Assembly (NCBI GenBank): GCA_024644285.1
Contig: JAHELH010000039.1
Location: 1,473 to 12,723 of the forward strand
DNA: 11,251 nt
Origin: Paracoccaceae bacterium
GTDB lineage: Bacteria; Pseudomonadota; Alphaproteobacteria; Rhodobacterales; Rhodobacteraceae
Direction: 5' to 3'
Made by a program: the position numbers and the translations under genes. The notes under the pieces were generated by a model. The model did not search any database. It worked only from the letters and a program-made list of their open reading frames with translations, and was not told where the DNA came from. Positions 8,367-11,251 of the stretch are shown here, piece by piece (position 1 is the first letter of the stretch; every line of letters starts with the position of its first letter).

Positions 8367-9176
8367 ATGTTCGAAGGTATCTCGGAACGCGGCCTGGTGC
8401 TGCTTGGCTGCGGCAAGATGGGCTCGGCGATGCTGGCGGGCTGGCTGGAACGCGGGCTGGCGCCCGGCGCGGTGCACGTCATCGACCCCAAGCCGTCGGA
8501 CTGGGTGAAGGGCACAGGCGTGTCGGTCAACGACACGCTGCCGGACGCGCCCGCGGTTGTGCTGATCGCCGTCAAGCCGCAGCAGATGGGCGACGCGCTG
8601 CCGGACATCGCCGCCTTCGGGAACGGCGCCTCGCTGTTCGTCTCGATCGCCGCGGGCACCACGATCGGGCATTTCGAGGATGTCCTCGGACCCGCATCTC
8701 CGATCGTCCGCGCCATGCCCAACACGCCGGCCGCAATCGGCCGCGGCATCACCGCCATCGTCGGCAACGCCCGGGTCGCTCCGGCGCATCTGGAGACGGC
8801 CGAGGCGCTACTGTCGGCGGTGGGCCAGGTGGTGCGCCTGGACGGTGAGGCGCAGATGGACGCCGTGACCGCGGTGTCGGGGTCTGGCCCGGCCTACGTG
8901 TTTCACCTTGTCGAGACGCTGGCGGCGGCGGGCGTGGCAGAGGGGCTGCCGGACGACCTGTCGATGCGGCTGGCCAAGGCCACCGTGGCGGGGGCGGGCG
9001 CGCTGGCCGAGGCGGCAAAGGAGGATCCGGCGCAGCTTCGGGTCAACGTCACCTCGCCCGGCGGCACCACGGCGGCGGCGCTGGAGGTGCTGATGGATGG
9101 AGAAACCGGGTTCCCGGCACTGCTGCGCCGGGCGGTCAGGGCGGCGGCGGAGCGGTCGCGGGAACTGGCGGGGTAG
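8367..9176 (+). CDS. proC: pyrroline-5-carboxylate reductase
   Basis: Last step of proline synthesis: NAD(P)H-dependent reduction of 1-pyrroline-5-carboxylate to L-proline, in the cytoplasm. The 269 residues are the usual family length. The N-terminal Rossmann motif is LLGCGKMGSAM (12-22), with VVLIAVKPQQ at 64-73 and VRAMPNTPAAIGRGITAI at 114-131. The dimerisation domain carries DAVTAVSGSGPAYVF (165-179) and the family signature VTSPGGTTAAALEVL (228-242). ATG 8367 has GGGAG 6 nt upstream. A weak promoter (TTCATA, 17 bp, TAGTCT) may lie just after the preceding terminator. The csaA-like gene follows after 2 bp, so they are cotranscribed. Reading is clean to the stop with no sign of damage. 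Confidence 0.97.
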   Translation: MFEGISERGLVLLGCGKMGSAMLAGWLERGLAPGAVHVIDPKPSDWVKGTGVSVNDTLPDAPAVVLIAVKPQQMGDALPDIAAFGNGASLFVSIAAGTTIGHFEDVLGPASPIVRAMPNTPAAIGRGITAIVGNARVAPAHLETAEALLSAVGQVVRLDGEAQMDAVTAVSGSGPAYVFHLVETLAAAGVAEGLPDDLSMRLAKATVAGAGALAEAAKEDPAQLRVNVTSPGGTTAAALEVLMDGETGFPALLRRAVRAAAERSRELAG

Positions 9177-9178
9177 CG

Positions 9179-9517
9179 ATGGGCGAGATCAGCTTTGACG
9201 ATTTTCTGAAGGTCGATATCCGGGTCGGGCAGATCACCCGCGCCGAACCCTATCCCGAGGCCCGCAAGCCCGCCTACAAGCTTTGGATCGATTTCGGCCC
9301 CGAGATCGGCGAGAAGAAGAGCTCGGCGCAGATCACGGTGCACTATGCGCCGGAGGACCTGCCGGGGCGCCGCGTGCTGGCCGTGGTGAACTTTCCACCG
9401 CGCCAGATCGGCAAGGTCCGCTCCGAAGTGCTGGTGCTGGGCGTCCCGGACGCGGACGGAGAGGTGGTGCTGATCGGGCCGGACGGTGACGTGCCGCTGG
9501 GTGGGCGGATGTACTGA
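9179..9517 (+). CDS. csaA: CsaA-like tRNA-binding protein (OB fold)
   Basis: 112-residue stand-alone tRNA-binding domain of the EMAP II/Trbp111/CsaA class. Members form homodimers with an OB fold; Bacillus CsaA has been described as an export-related chaperone, while others bind tRNA. Diagnostic stretches are FLKVDIRVGQITRAE (9-23), KPAYKLWIDFGPEIG (30-44), SSAQIT (48-53), VNFPPRQIGKVRSEVLVLG (70-88) and the closing VPLGGRMY. Length and ends agree with the family (about 110 residues). The start is 2 bp after the proC stop, with the GGCGGGG run at the proC end available as a ribosome site, so translation is likely coupled. There is no functional link to proline synthesis that I know of. Whether the role here is tRNA binding or protein export cannot be decided from sequence. 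Confidence 0.93.
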   Translation: MGEISFDDFLKVDIRVGQITRAEPYPEARKPAYKLWIDFGPEIGEKKSSAQITVHYAPEDLPGRRVLAVVNFPPRQIGKVRSEVLVLGVPDADGEVVLIGPDGDVPLGGRMY

Positions 9518-9647
9518 ACGTCGCCGCGTCGCGCAAACCATCGAGATTGATCTGCATCATATACCGTAGATTCCCCCAAAGTTAGCCTTCTATCGACCTT
9601 CGGAATTCTCCGACGGGCTTTTCTGCGGTGACGCGGGAACTTGAATT

Positions 9648-9655
9648 GGGGGGAG
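9648..9655 (+). promoter_or_regulatory. ribosome binding site selecting ATG 9658 for the cytochrome gene
   Basis: GGGGGGAG at 9648-9655 lies immediately before ATG 9658. An in-frame GTG at 9628 would put ten extra charged residues before the signal peptide and has no such site. Spacing is short but usable. Confidence 0.5.
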
Positions 9656-9657
9656 AT

Positions 9658-10074
9658 ATGGAACTTAGAACTTCATTAGTGTTGGCAGCCTTTGCCCTGT
9701 CAGCCGGAGCGGCGCAGGCAGCGGACTCCGTGCTTGTGTTGGGCAAGTCCACGTTCAATGCGCGGTGCGCACTGTGCCACGGACAGGATGCAATGGGCAC
9801 GGGTGATATCGCGGAGCTATTCAAGGTGCGGCCATCGGACCTGACCAAGCTGGCCAAAAACAACGGCGATAAATTCCCATTCTCAGAGGTTTATCACACC
9901 ATTGTCGAGGGCATGCAGGAACGCGGGCACGGCGAGAATAAAATGCCGATTTGGGGCGACTACTTCATGGCTGACGCGCTGCAGGATCGGGGCGTCTCAC
10001 CCGGCGAAGCGATGGAGATCGCGGCGGGGCGGATCCTGTCGCTGGTCTACTATCTCGAGTCGATCCAGCAGTGA
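9658..10074 (+). CDS. secreted monohaem c-type cytochrome
   Basis: 138-residue class I-like cytochrome c, predicted periplasmic electron carrier. Residues 1-21 are a Sec signal peptide ending AQA|A. The haem is attached at Cys37-x-x-Cys40-His41 (CALCHGQDAMGTGD), and Met96 in NKMPIWGDYF is the likely distal ligand. The C-terminal helix (ILSLVYYLESIQ) is typical of small cytochromes c. ATG 9658 is preferred over GTG 9628 because the signal peptide and ribosome site start there. No oxidase, dehydrogenase or haem-lyase gene is adjacent, so its partner is unknown. The 140-bp upstream gap is more AT-rich than its surroundings and may hold a promoter, but I cannot assign boxes. The first codons (AACTTAGAACTTCATTAG-like use) are less GC-rich than neighbouring genes; I read nothing firm into that. 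Confidence 0.92.
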   Translation: MELRTSLVLAAFALSAGAAQAADSVLVLGKSTFNARCALCHGQDAMGTGDIAELFKVRPSDLTKLAKNNGDKFPFSEVYHTIVEGMQERGHGENKMPIWGDYFMADALQDRGVSPGEAMEIAAGRILSLVYYLESIQQ

Positions 10075-10169
10075 TCGTTCCGGCTTGCGCTGGGCGACGC
10101 GCCGGTCGCATTTAATGTGGCGAACGTTCCGGTCGTGGTCGGACAAACGCGCCGGTCTTGCGCGGGGGT

Positions 10170-10760
10170 TCACCTGACCGGCCGGTCGCCCGTCATCTCG
10201 CGCCAGTGGCGGCGGCAGAGCGAAAGGTAGGTCTCGTTGCCGCCGATTTGAACCTGGTCGCCCGAGGTCACGACCGTGCCGTCGGCGGCGCGGCGCACCA
10301 CCATCGTCGCCTTCTTGCCGCAATGGCAGATGGTGCGCGCCTCGCGCATCTCGTCGGCCAGCGCAAGCAGCGCGGCCGATCCGGGGAATAGTTCGCCCCG
10401 GAAATCGACCCGCAGGCCGTAGCACATCACCGGCACGCCCAGATCGTCGACGGCGCGGGCCAACTGCCAGACCTGCTCTTTCTCCAGAAACTGCGCCTCG
10501 TCGACGAAGATGCAGGCGACCGGGCCTTGGTCCAGCCGCCGGGCGATCTTGGCGAAAAGATCCTCGCCGGGGTCGAACCGGTCAGCCTCGGCCGCGATGC
10601 CGATGCGGCTGGCGATCCTGCCCGCGCCGGCGCGGGTGTCGAGCCGCGCGGTCATCAGGTAGGTCTCCATGCCGCGCTCGCGGTAATTGTAGGAGGCCTG
10701 CAAGAGCAGCGTCGACTTGCCGGCATTCATGGTGGAGTAGTGGAAATAGAGCTTGGCCAT
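10170..10760 (-). CDS. tdk: thymidine kinase (type II, zinc-containing)
   Basis: Salvage enzyme that phosphorylates thymidine (and deoxyuridine) with ATP to give dTMP in the cytoplasm. 196 residues, normal for bacterial Tdk. The P-loop is STMNAGKST (9-17). IFVDEAQFL (84-92) contains the Walker-B-like Asp87 and the catalytic base Glu88. The lasso/lid region includes YGLRVDFRGELFPGS (114-128). The structural zinc site is Cys145-x-Cys147 with Cys182-x2-His185. The frame is open upstream to 10925, but the extra 55 residues are Arg/Pro-rich and unlike the family, so the ATG at 10760, at the canonical MAKLYFHYSTMNAGK start, is chosen; a GGGGG run lies close upstream. A TACAAT hexamer (minus strand, 10823-10818) could be its -10, without a clear -35. 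It converges on the cytochrome gene across 95 bp, where I find only a weak 5-bp hairpin. Confidence 0.96.
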   Translation of the reverse strand: MAKLYFHYSTMNAGKSTLLLQASYNYRERGMETYLMTARLDTRAGAGRIASRIGIAAEADRFDPGEDLFAKIARRLDQGPVACIFVDEAQFLEKEQVWQLARAVDDLGVPVMCYGLRVDFRGELFPGSAALLALADEMREARTICHCGKKATMVVRRAADGTVVTSGDQVQIGGNETYLSLCRRHWREMTGDRPVR

Positions 10761-10914
10761 GGCCCCCACTAGCGCGCCGCGCCGCGACGGTTCAAGCGGT
10801 ACGGGGCCCGCCGCGCGATTGTACCGGTTAACCCGATGCCATCGGCCAGCCTCCTGGCATGCGACGCGGCGGACCCTCAACCTTACCGGCGCTGGGGGGC
10901 ACCGGTCACCGTTA

Positions 10915-10944
10915 TTGCCCGGCACAGCCGGACATGGCTATAAA
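10915..10944 (+). promoter_or_regulatory. candidate promoter of the right-edge gene
   Basis: TTGCCC (10915-10920, 4 of 6 to consensus), an 18-bp spacer, then TATAAA (10939-10944, 5 of 6). The transcript would start near 10951 and have a leader of about 67 nt. A small dyad, CCGGC-ACA-GCCGG (10919-10931), overlaps the -35 and spacer and could be an operator. The 257-bp gap (10761-11017) contains this promoter, the possible tdk -10 and several short inverted repeats, but no gene. Confidence 0.45.
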
Positions 10945-11017
10945 TGGACATTGCGGGGAACGCGGCCCATGGGAAAGACGGTCTGATTTTCCCCGGCCGG
11001 GGATGAGGGTGAATTGG

Positions 11018-11251
11018 ATGTCTGGCATGTCGCGTTATCTCAAACGGCACACCGAGGCGCTGGTCAAGGATGTCGGGCTGGAGGCCGCCTGCGCGCTGAC
11101 CGGCAAGTCGAAGGCGACGCTGGGGCGGTACTATTCCGATGCCGACGAGCATGCCGACCGGTACATGCCGATCGATGCCGTGGCGCAGCTGGAAGAGGCG
11201 GCGCGGTATCCGCACGTCACCGCCGCGCTGGCCGATATCCGCGGGATCACG
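11018..11251 (+). CDS. unrecognised protein, possible DNA-binding; 3' end beyond right edge
   Basis: 78 codons are visible from ATG 11018, open to the window end. I do not recognise the protein. The visible part is charged and predicted helical, with no signal peptide or membrane segment. Residues about 21-38 (LEAACALTGKSKATLGRYYS) have a helix, turn, Lys/Ser/Thr-rich helix layout that resembles a small helix-turn-helix. The following MPIDAVAQLEEAARYPHVTAALADI could be a second helical unit, as in some phage-type regulators. That reading is weak. GAGGGTGA (11005-11012) places GAGG 9 nt before ATG 11018, favouring it over the in-frame ATG 11027. Codon use is strongly GC-rich at third positions, like its neighbours, so it is very likely a real gene. 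Confidence 0.75.
   Translation, partial: MSGMSRYLKRHTEALVKDVGLEAACALTGKSKATLGRYYSDADEHADRYMPIDAVAQLEEAARYPHVTAALADIRGIT

Noticed and set aside
9597..9622. TCGGA-ATTC-TCCGA hairpin followed by TTTT, possible terminator after the csaA-like gene
   Set aside because: Only a 5-bp core plus 2 bp past a mismatch and 80 nt from the stop; too weak to annotate.
10147..10165. CGCGC/GCGCG hairpin as tdk terminator; ACGCGCCGGTC repeated near 10096 and 10148
   Set aside because: A 5-bp stem with only TTT after it on the minus strand, and an 11-bp GC-rich repeat in a GC-rich gap; both within what chance gives.
10176..10187. 12-bp palindrome GACCGGCCGGTC
   Set aside because: Lies in the last codons of tdk and is a GC-rich self-complementary string with no loop; no regulatory reading needed.
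10761..10925. 55-residue N-terminal extension of thymidine kinase
   Set aside because: Arg/Pro-rich, no match to the Tdk family, and the canonical start MAKLYFHYSTMNAGK lies at 10760.

Overview
The window is GC-rich, tightly packed bacterial chromosome. I infer a Rhodobacterales-type (Roseobacter-like) alphaproteobacterium from the base composition, the YbjN-domain protein, the fused TRAP-TAXI permease and the membrane-anchored glutamate-synthase-like protein; there is no rRNA here to prove it. I see no insertion sequence, phage gene, CRISPR array, tRNA or rRNA. Most of it looks like ordinary core or near-core genome, and I do not see a convincing new defence or mobile system.

Layout. 1-3214 (minus): a TRAP-TAXI uptake system, solute-binding protein then fused permease. 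The permease runs off the left edge, and a perfect GAAA-loop stem-loop sits between the two genes. 3215-3608: divergent promoter region. 3609-5219 (plus): a stand-alone FMN/[3Fe-4S] glutamate-synthase-type protein with two N-terminal membrane segments. 5370-6794 (minus): a GabT-type 4-aminobutyrate aminotransferase with a lysine/alanine-rich N-terminal extension and a clear terminator. Divergent from it, 6979-7551 (plus): a PuuR-like XRE-cupin regulator, sharing a 184-bp control region with gabT. 7748-8248 (plus): a YbjN-domain protein behind a structured leader and ahead of a strong terminator. 8367-9517 (plus): proC (pyrroline-5-carboxylate reductase) and a csaA-like tRNA-binding gene, 2 bp apart. 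9658-10074 (plus): a small secreted monohaem cytochrome c. 10170-10760 (minus): thymidine kinase. 11018 to the right edge (plus): an unrecognised protein, cut by the window end.

How the genes fit together. The regulator/gabT pair is a classical divergon: a PuuR-type protein probably controls the transaminase that turns GABA into succinate semialdehyde and glutamate. Glutamate-family chemistry recurs: a TAXI transporter (one characterised family member binds glutamate/glutamine), a glutamate-synthase-like oxidoreductase, gabT and proC. These are in separate transcription units, so a shared physiological theme is only inference. YbjN, CsaA-like, cytochrome c and Tdk look like unrelated housekeeping neighbours.

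The best leads for a second look are non-coding: the stem-loop between the TRAP genes, the overlapping inverted repeats and the RBS-proximal hairpin upstream of ybjN, and the leader of the right-edge gene. The membrane-anchored glutamate-synthase-like enzyme and the basic tail on GabT are the most interesting proteins.
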